From contig JBKPAD010000005.1 in assembly GCA_046726235.1 (NCBI GenBank), positions 1 to 64,000 of the forward strand: a DNA stretch of 64,000 bases. Direction: 5' to 3'. How positions within the stretch are numbered: the stretch's first letter is position 1; each line of letters starts with the position of its first letter. The position numbers and the translations under genes are program-made. A model generated the notes under the pieces. The model did no database searches and was not told where the DNA came from. It saw nothing but the letters and a program-made list of their open reading frames with translations. The stretch is from Nitricoxidireducens sp046726235 (GTDB lineage: Bacteria > Pseudomonadota > Gammaproteobacteria > Burkholderiales > Rhodocyclaceae). Positions 53,855 to 62,339 of this stretch are shown here, in pieces.

Positions 53855-54922
53855 CTATAGGGCGAGTATCCACTGGATAAGTTCACGCAGGTCCTCAGCG
53901 GGCACATCGTTGGCTGGTGGTGCCGGAACTCGCCCCCAAGCTCCAACGCTACCTGCTGCAACATTAGCGGCCAGCTTCTCGGCCGAGGTGGTTCCCCGGT
54001 AGCGCTGAGCAATTTCTTTGAATGAGGGGCCGATGATGCGTGATTCGGTAAGGTGACAGAATACACAGCGATGACGCTTCGCAAGCACCCAACCATCCAC
54101 CGGGACCGGGCCAGGTTGCATGACCGGCGCTGCTGCACTCCCATAGTTGGTAGTAAGTGGAGCGGGCGCTGCCCCCGCTAGCCTGGTACCAAGAAGTCTC
54201 CGCATGTCGCGGTCGAGCTTGGCATATTCGTTCTGGCAACGCATTAACCGGCTCTCAGGCACTTTCGCAGCGACCGCGAGCTGCGCGAATTCATTAGGGT
54301 CTCTGCCGAATCCCCAACAGATGACGTTCGCAAGCCGCTGCTGCATCAACGAGTGTTCGTCACCGTAGAGGCGAGACGAGTTGAATAGGGTTGTCAGCAG
54401 GCCTGGTTTCCCCGTGTAGAACCACATTGTTGCCTGCCTCAGTACCTGGCTGCCATTCGAAGTCAGCAACATGAAGGTGGCAAATTGGTCCGCAGCATCT
54501 TCCTCGCCTCCGAGCACCGGCAACTGGAATTCGTCGATGACGCTGTGTCCGATTTCGTGAAGCAGTATGAATGCGAGTTCAGACCTCCAGATGTCGGCCA
54601 TCTGCTGGTTTGAAAGCCCCTTGGTCTTGGCGCCAAGCTTTCGTGCGTTATCAACCAGTAGCTCGTAGCACAGAACAACGGCCTTCTTCTCCGATGAGTA
54701 GAAGGCATTGGGAGTGCCGCAGGACGTCGCAACGATAGGGATGTCCCTGTCGACGCGGAGAGTGCGATTAACGATGGCAGCCAGTTTCTCGAGCGCCTGT
54801 CCCGCCTGAAGGGGAGCGGCGAGTTCAGCTTCAACGGCCGTCCGGGGTTGCGTGTATATAGCTCGGTACTCGGCAAACGCAGGCGCGGCGGCGAGCAACA
54901 GTAGTCCGATGATGATTTTCAC
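53855..54922 (-). CDS. secreted DUF4344-type metallopeptidase fused to a c-type cytochrome domain
   Basis: 355 residues from GTG 54922, chosen because GGGAGG lies five bases upstream and the signal peptide (VKIIIGLLLLAAAPAFA) then begins the protein; ATG 54952 would add ten residues. Residues about 20-250 resemble the DUF4344 putative metallopeptidases: LAFILLHEIGHSVIDEFQLPVLGGEEDAADQFATF with HEIGH at 122-126 and the downstream acidic EEDAADQ. A Pro/Ala linker leads to a cytochrome c domain with CVFCH at 286-290 and FKEIAQRYRG. The usual Met haem ligand (PMPP in c551-type proteins) is PAPP here (Ala334). It is predicted periplasmic. Passenger of the mobile element. Confidence 0.78.
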   Translation of the reverse strand: MKIIIGLLLLAAAPAFAEYRAIYTQPRTAVEAELAAPLQAGQALEKLAAIVNRTLRVDRDIPIVATSCGTPNAFYSSEKKAVVLCYELLVDNARKLGAKTKGLSNQQMADIWRSELAFILLHEIGHSVIDEFQLPVLGGEEDAADQFATFMLLTSNGSQVLRQATMWFYTGKPGLLTTLFNSSRLYGDEHSLMQQRLANVICWGFGRDPNEFAQLAVAAKVPESRLMRCQNEYAKLDRDMRRLLGTRLAGAAPAPLTTNYGSAAAPVMQPGPVPVDGWVLAKRHRCVFCHLTESRIIGPSFKEIAQRYRGTTSAEKLAANVAAGSVGAWGRVPAPPANDVPAEDLRELIQWILAL

Positions 54923-54996
54923 GAAACCTCCCTTTTGGTCGTCAACGTCCATGACGACGGGAAGTTTACGCGCTCAGTGGGGTTCTCAAATGAAAA

Positions 54997-55027
54997 CAGG
55001 CGGAATTCCTTGGGAGAATTCCGCCTG
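54997..55027. terminator. perfect 12-bp stem hairpin near the right end of the element
   Basis: CAGGCGGAATTC and GAATTCCGCCTG flank a seven-base loop, between the fusion gene's upstream side and the right terminal repeat. It could insulate the element from outside transcription. A short T-rich stretch (CTTGAGTTT) follows on the plus strand. Confidence 0.55.
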
Positions 55028-55064
55028 CTTGAGTTTCGCCTAGGCTTGCAGGCGTCAGCGAGTT

Positions 55065-55089
55065 ATCAACACGTTAATCCACCGCCTAG
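55065..55089 (-). repeat. right terminal inverted repeat
   Basis: 25 bp, the exact reverse complement of 51406-51430. The 9-bp target duplication follows at 55090-55098. Confidence 0.9.
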
Positions 55090-55130
55090 CGCGATCGCGG
55101 GCGTTTTCGTTTGCGGCGGACCCGAGCCGG

Positions 55131-56540
55131 TCAGGCCTTCAAGGCTGCCAGCACCTCGTCGAGCATCTTCTTCGCATCGCCGAACAGCATCCGGTTGTTC
55201 TCCTTGTAGAAGAGCGGATTGTCGACGCCGGCGTAGCCCGAAGCCATCGAGCGCTTCATCACGATCGAGGTCTTGGCCTTCCACACTTCCAGCACCGGCA
55301 TGCCGGCGATCGGGCTGGTCGGATCTTCCTGCGCCGCCGGATTCACGATGTCGTTGGCGCCGATCACGATCGCGACGTCGGTGTCGGCGAAGTCCTCGTT
55401 GATCTCGTCCATCTCCATCACGATGTCGTAGGGAACCTTGGCCTCGGCCAGCAGCACGTTCATGTGGCCCGGCATGCGGCCGGCCACCGGGTGGATGCCG
55501 AAGCGCACATTGACGCCCTTCTCGCGCAGGTGCCGCGTGATCTCGTAGACCGTGTGCTGCGCCTGCGCCACCGCCATGCCGTAGCCGGGAACGACGATGA
55601 CGTTCTTCGCATCCTTCAGCAGCTCCGCCGTGTCCTGGGCGCTGACCGCGATCACCTCGCCTTCCGGCTCGCCGTCCTTCTTCTTCGCCGCGGCGCCGCC
55701 GCCGGTGCCGAAGCCGCCGGCGATGACGCTGATGAAGTTGCGGTTCATCGCATGGCACATGATGTAGGAGAGGATCGCGCCGCTGGAACCGACCAGCGCG
55801 CCGGTGACAATCAGCAGGTCATTGCTGAGCATGAAACCGGTGGCGGCCGCCGCCCAGCCGGAGTAGCTGTTGAGCATCGAGACGACGACCGGCATGTCGG
55901 CGCCGCCGATCGCCATCACCATGTGGATGCCGAACAGCAGCGCGACGACCGTCATCACGATCAGCGGCAGCATGCCGGCCTGGACGCTCGGGGCGTTGAG
56001 GAACTCGCGGCCGAACCAGATCACGATCAGCAGGCCGGCAAGGTTCAGCCAGTGGCGGCCTGGGAGCAGCATGGGCTTGCCGCCAATGCGGGCCGAGAGC
56101 TTGCCGAAGGCGATGACCGAGCCGGAGAAGGTGACGGCGCCGATGAAGATGCCGATGTAGATCTCGATCTCATGCACGGTCTTCTCGGCGCCGACCAGAT
56201 GCGCCGTCGGGTCAATGTAGCTGGCGAAGCCGACCAGCATGGCGGCGAGGCCGACCAGGCTGTGCATCAGCGCGACGAGCTCGGGCATCTGGGTCATCTT
56301 GACCGTGCGCGCGGCATACAGGCCGATGCTGGCGCCGACCGCCATGGCGCCGACGATCCAGGCATAGCCGGCCGGGGTGACGCGCGGGCCGAAGATGGTG
56401 GCGAGCACCGCGATGGCCATGCCGACCATGCCGTAGAGGTTGCCGCGGCGCGAGCTCTCGGGGCTCGACAGCCCGCCGAGGCTGAGGATGAACAGGATGA
56501 TGGCGCCGAGATAGGAAACGGTGGCGAGGCTGGTGGACAT
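55131..56540 (-). CDS. pntB: NAD(P) transhydrogenase subunit beta
   Basis: 469 residues. Nine or so membrane helices (domain II) are followed by the NADP-binding domain III with VVPGYGMAVAQAQH, FGIHPVAGRMPGHMNVLLAEA, VVIGANDIVNPAA and a final KRSMASGYAGVDNPLFY. With PntA it uses the proton gradient to make NADPH from NADH. It starts nine bases after the pntA stop. Confidence 0.96.
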   Translation of the reverse strand: MSTSLATVSYLGAIILFILSLGGLSSPESSRRGNLYGMVGMAIAVLATIFGPRVTPAGYAWIVGAMAVGASIGLYAARTVKMTQMPELVALMHSLVGLAAMLVGFASYIDPTAHLVGAEKTVHEIEIYIGIFIGAVTFSGSVIAFGKLSARIGGKPMLLPGRHWLNLAGLLIVIWFGREFLNAPSVQAGMLPLIVMTVVALLFGIHMVMAIGGADMPVVVSMLNSYSGWAAAATGFMLSNDLLIVTGALVGSSGAILSYIMCHAMNRNFISVIAGGFGTGGGAAAKKKDGEPEGEVIAVSAQDTAELLKDAKNVIVVPGYGMAVAQAQHTVYEITRHLREKGVNVRFGIHPVAGRMPGHMNVLLAEAKVPYDIVMEMDEINEDFADTDVAIVIGANDIVNPAAQEDPTSPIAGMPVLEVWKAKTSIVMKRSMASGYAGVDNPLFYKENNRMLFGDAKKMLDEVLAALKA

Positions 56541-56549
56541 ATCCGTTAT

Positions 56550-58124
56550 TTACTTCCTGAACATCGCCAGCATGCGCTGGGTGACGGCGAAGCCGCCGAA
56601 CATATTGATGGTGGTGAGCGCGATGCCGGCGAACGCCAGCCAGCGGATCAGGCCGTCGGGCGACTCGCCGGCCGCCAGCGGCGGCGCGATCTGCACCAGG
56701 GCGCCGATGGCGATGATGCTGGAGATGGCGTTAGTCACGCTCATCAGCGGCGTGTGCAGCGCCGGGGTGACGTTCCAGACCACCATGTAGCCGACGAAGC
56801 AGGCCAGCACGAAGACGGTGAAGTGGCCGAGGAAAGCGGCCGGCGCGTAGGCGCCGACGAGCAGGAACAGCGCGGCGCCGATGCCGAAGATGATCGCCAG
56901 CGTACCGGCGGCCATGGGACCGCCGGGGCCGTGGCCGGCCTTCTTGGCCTGGGCCGGGGCGGCAGCAGGCTTGGCTTGCGCCGGCGCGGCCGAGAGCTTC
57001 GGCGGCGGGGGCGGCCAGGTGATGCTGCCTTCCTTGACGACCGTCAGGCCGCGGATGGCGTCATCGTCCATGTTGACGTCGATGGTGCCGTCCTTGGTCT
57101 TGCAGAGTTCTTCAGTCAGGCGCAGCAGGTTGGTCGAATACAGCGTCGAGGCTTGCTTGGCCAGGCGGCTGACAAGGTCGGTGTAGCCGACGAGGGTGAC
57201 GCCGTGGCGCACGACGACTTCGCCAGGCACGGTCAGTTCGCAGTTGCCGCCCTGTTCGGCGGCCATGTCGACGATGACGCTGCCCGGCTTCATGGACTGC
57301 ACCATCTCGGCGGTGATGAGCTTGGGCGCGGGCTTGCCGGGGATCAGCGCGGTGGTGATGATGATGTCCGCTTCCTTGGCCTGCTGGGCGTACATCGCGC
57401 GCTGGGCCTGCTGGAAGCCTTCGGACATCACCTTGGCATAGCCGCCGCCGCCGGAACCTTCCTCTTCGTAATCGACCTTGACGAATTCGCCGCCCAGCGA
57501 CTTGACCTGATCGGCCACTTCGGCGCGCGTGTCGTTGGCACGCACGATGGCGCCCAGGCCCGCGGCGGTGCCGATGGCGGCGAGTCCCGCCACGCCGGCG
57601 CCGGCGATGAAGACCTTGGCCGGCGGCACCTTGCCGGCGGCGGTGATCTGACCGGCGAAAAAGCGGCCGAAGGCGTTGGCGGCCTCGATGACGGCGCGAT
57701 AGCCGGCGATGCCGGCCATGGAGGTCAAGGCGTCCATCTTCTGGGCGCGCGAGAGTTGGCGCGGCAGCGAGTCGATGGCCAGCACGGTGGCCTTCCTGGC
57801 CGCCAGTTGCTGCATGAGTTCGGGGTTCTGCGCCGGCCAGATGAAGGAGATGAGGGTGCCGCCTTCGCGCAGCAGGCCGACTTCTTCCTGGCTCGGCCCG
57901 CGCACCTTGAAGACGATGTCGGCACCCAGGGCGGCGCTCCGGTCGACGATCTGCGCGCCGGCGGCGCGATAGGCAGCATCGTCAAAGTTGGCGGCGGCGC
58001 CAGCGCCGGTTTCGACGGCTACGGCAAAGCCCAGCTTGATGAGTTTTTCCACTACCTCGGGAACCGTGGCGACGCGTTTTTCGCCGGCCATCGTCTCCCG
58101 CGGCACTCCGATCGTCAGGGACAT
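56550..58124 (-). CDS. pntA: NAD(P) transhydrogenase subunit alpha
   Basis: 524 residues, the undivided E. coli-type alpha subunit. NAD-binding domain I has MSLTIGVPRETMAGEKRVATVPE, VFIAGAGVAGLAAIGTA and RQAQQ-loop-like ALIPGKPAPKLITAEMV. An Ala/Pro/Lys linker (APAQAKPAAAPAQAKKAGHG) leads to four membrane helices. The linker is longer than usual. It is first gene of pntAB, divergent from corA. Confidence 0.95.
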   Translation of the reverse strand: MSLTIGVPRETMAGEKRVATVPEVVEKLIKLGFAVAVETGAGAAANFDDAAYRAAGAQIVDRSAALGADIVFKVRGPSQEEVGLLREGGTLISFIWPAQNPELMQQLAARKATVLAIDSLPRQLSRAQKMDALTSMAGIAGYRAVIEAANAFGRFFAGQITAAGKVPPAKVFIAGAGVAGLAAIGTAAGLGAIVRANDTRAEVADQVKSLGGEFVKVDYEEEGSGGGGYAKVMSEGFQQAQRAMYAQQAKEADIIITTALIPGKPAPKLITAEMVQSMKPGSVIVDMAAEQGGNCELTVPGEVVVRHGVTLVGYTDLVSRLAKQASTLYSTNLLRLTEELCKTKDGTIDVNMDDDAIRGLTVVKEGSITWPPPPPKLSAAPAQAKPAAAPAQAKKAGHGPGGPMAAGTLAIIFGIGAALFLLVGAYAPAAFLGHFTVFVLACFVGYMVVWNVTPALHTPLMSVTNAISSIIAIGALVQIAPPLAAGESPDGLIRWLAFAGIALTTINMFGGFAVTQRMLAMFRK

Positions 58125-58225
58125 CGAAACCTCTTGCTTGCGGTTGTTATAGTTACGTTATTCAGGAACATAGCCCGACCGGCGATCATACCCAAATCGC
58201 ACGATTTACCGGATAAAACCTCCAT

Positions 58226-59275
58226 ATGGGGCGACACAAGCAGCGTTCGATCAAATCAGGCATGCCGCCGGGCAGTCTCGTGCACGTCGGCGAGCGCAAG
58301 CTCGATCGCGCCGCGGTTTCGGTCATCGATTACGGGCCCGACGAATTGCGCGAGCGGGCGACGCTCGACGCCCTCGACGGGGCGCCCCTGCCGGTGCGCT
58401 GGATCAACGTGCACGGCCTGCACGAAGCCGAACTGCTGGCCGGTATCGGGCGGCGCTTCAATCTCCATCCGCTAGTGCTCGAGGACATCCTCAACACGGA
58501 CCAGCGTCCCAAGGTGGACGACTACGGCAGCTATCTTTACATCGTCGCGCGCTTCTTCCACTACGACCCGGACACGATGAGGTCCTCGTCGGAGCAGGTG
58601 AGCCTCGTCCTCGGCGACGGTTTCGTGCTGACCTTCCAGGAGCGCCCGACCGGCAGCTTCGACCCGGTGCGCGAGCGGCTGCGCCAGGACCGCGGGCGCA
58701 TTCGCCAGTTCGGCGTCGACTACCTTGCCCACGCGTTGCTCGACATCATGGTCGACCGCTATTTCACGGTGCTCGAGCAGATCGGCGAGCACACCGAACA
58801 GGTCGAGGACCAGCTGATGCAGGCGGCGACGCCCGACGTGCTGCAGACGCTGCACCAGCTGAAGCGCGAGACCCTGGCCCTGCGCCGCGCCGTCTGGCCG
58901 CTGCGCGAGGTGATCAACACGCTGACGCGCGACACACGGTTCTTCAAGCCAGGGACCCAGCCCTACCTGCGCGACATCTACGACCACACCGTGCATGTCA
59001 TCGAATCGCTCGAGGCGATCCGCGACGTGCTCGCGGGCATGCTCGACATCTACCTTTCGAGCATCAGCAATCGCGTCAACCAGGAGGTGCGCGTGCTGAC
59101 CGTGATCGCCCTCATCTTCATGCCGGCGACGCTGATATCGGGGATATTCGGCATGAACTTCCGCAGCATGCCGCTGCTCGACGCGCCCTACGGCTTCCTG
59201 CTGGCGCTGGGGATGATGGCGACGATCGCGACGACCTTCGCCGTCGTCTTCTGGCGCCGCCGCTGGATCGGATGA
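58226..59275 (+). CDS. corA: CorA-family magnesium/cobalt channel
   Basis: 349 residues. The cytoplasmic funnel domain ends in the long stalk helix, and two C-terminal membrane helices carry the selectivity motif GMNF (SGIFGMNFRSMP), then a basic WRRRWIG end. Magnesium uptake as a pentamer is the family role. ATG 58226 gives a short basic leader; ATG 58262 (MPPGSLVHVG) is a plausible alternative. Confidence 0.93.
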   Translation: MGRHKQRSIKSGMPPGSLVHVGERKLDRAAVSVIDYGPDELRERATLDALDGAPLPVRWINVHGLHEAELLAGIGRRFNLHPLVLEDILNTDQRPKVDDYGSYLYIVARFFHYDPDTMRSSSEQVSLVLGDGFVLTFQERPTGSFDPVRERLRQDRGRIRQFGVDYLAHALLDIMVDRYFTVLEQIGEHTEQVEDQLMQAATPDVLQTLHQLKRETLALRRAVWPLREVINTLTRDTRFFKPGTQPYLRDIYDHTVHVIESLEAIRDVLAGMLDIYLSSISNRVNQEVRVLTVIALIFMPATLISGIFGMNFRSMPLLDAPYGFLLALGMMATIATTFAVVFWRRRWIG

Positions 59276-59279
59276 CTGC

Positions 59280-59531
59280 CTAGCGGCTGTTGCCCTCGGC
59301 GAACACCCGCTTGGCGGCGGTAACGAGGATCAGCACCTGCTCGCCGGTGAGTCGCGGGAAGCGCTCATGGATGGCGCGGTAGGCCAGATGCTCGTGCGTA
59401 TGGCCGCTCCAGGTGTTGCCGGGATCGAAGAAAGGCTCGAGGAGGTCGTAGGCCTCGTCGAAGACCTCGCGCAATTCGAGATGCTGGCGGCGGTCAACCG
59501 CCGGCGCGTCGCCGTCCGTCGCTTCCGTCAT
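59280..59531 (-). CDS. hypothetical protein (83 aa)
   Basis: A small acidic soluble protein (HLELREVFDEAYDLLEPFFDPGNTWSGHTHEHLAYRAIHERFPRLTGEQVLILVTAAKRVFAEG). The HTHEHLAYRAIHE segment has four His. The corA stop is five bases from its stop on the other strand. Co-directional with the HDOD gene upstream (61-bp gap). No family is recognised. Confidence 0.65.
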   Translation of the reverse strand: MTEATDGDAPAVDRRQHLELREVFDEAYDLLEPFFDPGNTWSGHTHEHLAYRAIHERFPRLTGEQVLILVTAAKRVFAEGNSR

Positions 59532-59592
59532 TGTCGTTGTCTCCCTGATGGGCCCACTGACATGGGCGCCCGCATTCTCTCACACGCCGCGC

Positions 59593-60435
59593 TCAGTGGC
59601 CGGCGAGGAACTGCTCGTGGATTTCCTCGAAGTACTCCTGCTCGCCGTCGACGTGGATGCCGAGTTCCGCCAGCACCTCTTCGCGGATCTTCGGCCACAG
59701 CGGGTTGGAGACGCCGAGGATGAGGTGGTAGAAGTGGATGCCGAGCTGCAGGATGGCGACCAGCGTCTTGGCGGCGCCGAGTTCGTCGCGCGGCATCTCG
59801 TGGTGGTACTGGATCGCCGCGCAGACGAAGTCCGGCAGATTCCAGTGCCTGGCGACGATGTAGCCGACGCTGCAGTGATCGACGTTGAAGCGCGCATCCT
59901 CCTCGGAGAGATTCGGCCAGCAGGAAGTATTCTCGAGGTTGAGGGCCTTGCAGTATTCCGGGAAGCGCAGCATCAGCACCGGCACCCCGCACTCGTGGAA
60001 GATGCCGGCCATGTACGCCTGATCGGGGAAGACGTTGCAGATCGAGACGCGGTCGGCGGCGATCAGCGCCGAAATCTGAGCGACCTCCTGCGCGCGTATC
60101 CAGAAGACGTCGAAGGCCTTGCGCGCCGAGTCGGACACTGCAGACGAGAGCGCCATCGCCTGCACCAGGTTGTACGTCTGCTTGACGCCGACCACCATGA
60201 TGACCTGGTCGAGTGCGTCGAACTTCTTGCCACGACCGAAGACCGGCGAGCGCGCCGCCTTGAACAGCATCGCCGAAATGCCGGGATCGGCGCCGATGAT
60301 CCTGGCCAACGAGCGCACGTCGTAGTTGTCGCTGGCGAGCTTCTTCTGCAGCTCGAGCAGCACCTTGGGCTGGGGCGGAATCTTGATGCCCTTGGCCACG
60401 AGTTCCTTCATGGCCTTGTCGGGGTCTATGGACAC
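59593..60435 (-). CDS. HDOD domain protein
   Basis: 280 residues with an HDOD core (IPPQPKVLLELQKKLASDNYDVRSLARIIGADPGISAMLFKAARSPVFGRGKKFDALDQVIMVVGVKQTYNLVQAMALSSA), then PDQAYMAGIFHECGVPVLMLRFPEY and a late YHHEM. HDOD proteins act in signalling without known catalysis. The start is GTG 60435, overlapping the end of glcF by ten bases; ATG 60411 is an alternative. Coupling to glcF is unusual. Confidence 0.85.
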   Translation of the reverse strand: MSIDPDKAMKELVAKGIKIPPQPKVLLELQKKLASDNYDVRSLARIIGADPGISAMLFKAARSPVFGRGKKFDALDQVIMVVGVKQTYNLVQAMALSSAVSDSARKAFDVFWIRAQEVAQISALIAADRVSICNVFPDQAYMAGIFHECGVPVLMLRFPEYCKALNLENTSCWPNLSEEDARFNVDHCSVGYIVARHWNLPDFVCAAIQYHHEMPRDELGAAKTLVAILQLGIHFYHLILGVSNPLWPKIREEVLAELGIHVDGEQEYFEEIHEQFLAGH

Positions 60436-61667
60436 GCTGCGAGTCTTTCGTCGATGAGTTCGATCCAGTGCCGGACGGGAAGCGGAGTCCCGGACTGGAG
60501 ATGGGTTATGCAACCGATGTTGGCGCTGGCGATGGCTTGCGGCCGGCCGGCGCCGAGCGCCGCGAGCTTGTTGTCGCGCAGGCGGGTGGCGATCTCCGGC
60601 TGCAACACGGAGTACGTGCCGGCGGAGCCGCAGCACAGGTGGGCATCCGCCACCGGCACCAGCTCGAAGGCGACTTCGAGCAGCTGCTCGACGACGCCGC
60701 GGATCTTGAGCCCGTGCTGCAGCGTGCAGGGCGCATGGAAGGCGAGGCGAGGCTTCGGTTGCCCGGCGACTGCCGCCTCCAGCAGCGGCAGCAGCCGCTC
60801 GCCTTCGGCGGCGACGATCTCGGCGATGTCGCGGGTCAGCAGCGCGACGCGCGCGGCCTTGGCGGCGTAGCGCTCATCCTCCTGCAGCAGGTGGGCGTAG
60901 TCGCACACCTGCACGCCGCAGCCCGATGCGGTCGTCACAACGGCTTCGCAGCGATCCTCCAGCAGCGGCCACCATGCGTCGATGTTGCGGCGGGCGTCGT
61001 CCTGCGCCGCCTCGACGTCGTTCAGATGGAAGCGCAGCGCGCCGCAGCAGCCGGCACGCTCGGCGACGACCAGCGAAATGCCGATCCGGTCGAGCACGCG
61101 CGCCGCGGCCGTGTTGATGTTCGGCAGCATCGCCGGCTGCACGCAGCCAGCCAGCACGACCATGCGCCGCGCGTGGCGCGGCGCCGGCCAGATCCCGGCA
61201 TCCTGCAACGGCGGCACCTTGGCCTTGAGGGCGGCGGGCATCAGCGGCCGCGCAATGCGGCCGAGCTTCATCGCGGGACTGAAGATCCAGCGGCGCGGCA
61301 GGACGTGTTTCAGCGCCGAGCGCATCAGCGCGTCTGTGCCGTGGCGCGGCGCCTTCTTCTCGGCGACCGCGCGGCCGATGTCGAGCAGGCGCGAGTAATG
61401 CACGCCCGACGGGCAGGTCGTCTCGCAGGAACGGCAGGTCAGGCAGCGGTCGAGGTGCAGGCGCGTCTTCTCGGTGACGTCGCCGCCTTCGAGCATCTGC
61501 TTGATCAGGTAGATGCGCCCGCGCGGGCCGTCGAGTTCGTCGCCGAGCAGCTGGTAGGTCGGGCAGGTCGCCGTGCAGAAGCCGCAATGCACGCATTTGC
61601 GCAGGATGCCCTCGGCTTCTCTGCCGGCGGGAGTATCGCGGATGAAATCGGCGAGTTCGGTCTGCAT
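60426..61667 (-). CDS. glcF: glycolate oxidase iron-sulfur subunit
   Basis: 413 residues. Two 4Fe-4S motifs (CVHCGFCTATCP and CLTCRSCETTCP) are followed by two CCG-type domains (GCCGALRFH... and CCGSAGTYSVLQPEIATRLRDNK). It passes electrons from glycolate oxidised by GlcD/GlcE to the quinone pool. glcD and glcE are not in the window, so it is either at the operon end of genes elsewhere or a stand-alone copy. Confidence 0.93.
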   Translation of the reverse strand: MQTELADFIRDTPAGREAEGILRKCVHCGFCTATCPTYQLLGDELDGPRGRIYLIKQMLEGGDVTEKTRLHLDRCLTCRSCETTCPSGVHYSRLLDIGRAVAEKKAPRHGTDALMRSALKHVLPRRWIFSPAMKLGRIARPLMPAALKAKVPPLQDAGIWPAPRHARRMVVLAGCVQPAMLPNINTAAARVLDRIGISLVVAERAGCCGALRFHLNDVEAAQDDARRNIDAWWPLLEDRCEAVVTTASGCGVQVCDYAHLLQEDERYAAKAARVALLTRDIAEIVAAEGERLLPLLEAAVAGQPKPRLAFHAPCTLQHGLKIRGVVEQLLEVAFELVPVADAHLCCGSAGTYSVLQPEIATRLRDNKLAALGAGRPQAIASANIGCITHLQSGTPLPVRHWIELIDERLAACP

Positions 61668-61777
61668 GTGGGGACGCGTCCGGCGCCTGCAAAAGCACCG
61701 GATGCGCGGGCGGATGGCAGCGAAAAAAGTGTATCACGCAACCCGCGCGCCCTCGCCGCACGGCGACGCGGACCTCG

Positions 61778-61791
61778 GTGACCTTGGTCAC
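61778..61791. promoter_or_regulatory. 14-bp palindrome in the glcF/globin promoter gap
   Basis: GTGACCTTGGTCAC has 6-bp arms around TT and lies in the divergent region between glcF and the truncated haemoglobin. It could be an operator. The complementary form occurs once more inside a coding region (34546-34559), so it may also be chance. Confidence 0.25.
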
Positions 61792-61856
61792 TGATGCGGC
61801 GACTACCGACCGCTAGCATCGATCCCGCCTCATCCCCCAACCCCAGGAGCTTCCCC

Positions 61857-62297
61857 ATGAACGCCTTCTACAAGAAATCCGCCCGCCTCATCGCCGCCGC
61901 CGCGCTTGCCGCCTCGCTTTCCCTGGGCGCCCAGGCAGCGGACCCCTCGCTGTACGAACGCCTCGGCGGCAAGCCCGCCCTCCAGGCCGTCGTCGGCGAA
62001 CTCTGGAACATCGTCGCCGCCGATGCGCGCATCAACGGCCGCTTCAAGCACACCAAGCCCGAAGCCTTCGGCGGCCAACTCGTCGACTTCCTCTGCCAGG
62101 CGAGCGGCGGTCCGTGCCAGTACAAGGGTCAGAACATGGAGGCCGCCCACACCGGCATGAAACTGACCGAAGCCGAATTCAACGCCCTCGCCGAGGACAC
62201 CACCAAGGCGCTCGACAAGTTCAAGGTGCCGGCGAAGGAGCAGGGCGAAGTCATCGGCATGCTCGCCAGCCTCAAGGGCGCCGTCGTCAACCGCTGA
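61857..62297 (+). CDS. exported group 1 truncated haemoglobin
   Basis: 146 residues with a signal peptide (MNAFYKKSARLIAAAALAASLSLGAQA), so periplasmic, which is not the usual place for this family. The globin part has SLYERLGGKPALQAVVGELWNIVAADARINGRFKHTKPEAFGGQLVDFLCQASGG and AAHTGMKLTEAEFNAL, where the His is the likely proximal ligand. CAGGAG precedes the ATG. Possible roles are NO or O2 handling, matching the cytochrome c' in this window. Confidence 0.9.
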   Translation: MNAFYKKSARLIAAAALAASLSLGAQAADPSLYERLGGKPALQAVVGELWNIVAADARINGRFKHTKPEAFGGQLVDFLCQASGGPCQYKGQNMEAAHTGMKLTEAEFNALAEDTTKALDKFKVPAKEQGEVIGMLASLKGAVVNR

Positions 62298-62339
62298 GGA
62301 ACGCCGCGCGGCGGGCTGCGGCCCGTCGCGCCCTACCCC

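Larger units (their letters stand above)
51406..55089. mobile_element. IS1/IS1595-like transposable element with passenger genes (3,684 bp)
   Basis: The ends are perfect 25-bp inverted repeats (51406-51430 and 55065-55089, beginning CTAGGCGGTGGATTAACG). They are flanked by the 9-bp direct repeat CGCGATCGC (51397-51405 and 55090-55098). The content is a zinc-ribbon DDE transposase, two small membrane proteins and a metallopeptidase-cytochrome fusion. Base composition of the passenger part is clearly less G+C-rich than the flanks. Intact ends suggest recent arrival. A 9-bp duplication suits IS1 relatives; IS1595 relatives usually make 8 bp. The family call is from protein features only. Confidence 0.85.

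Noticed and set aside
55464..58475. A 1003-residue plus-strand open frame
   Set aside because: It lies antisense to pntB and pntA and is an Asp/Arg/His/Ala-rich mirror of their codons, which is normal in GC-rich DNA.
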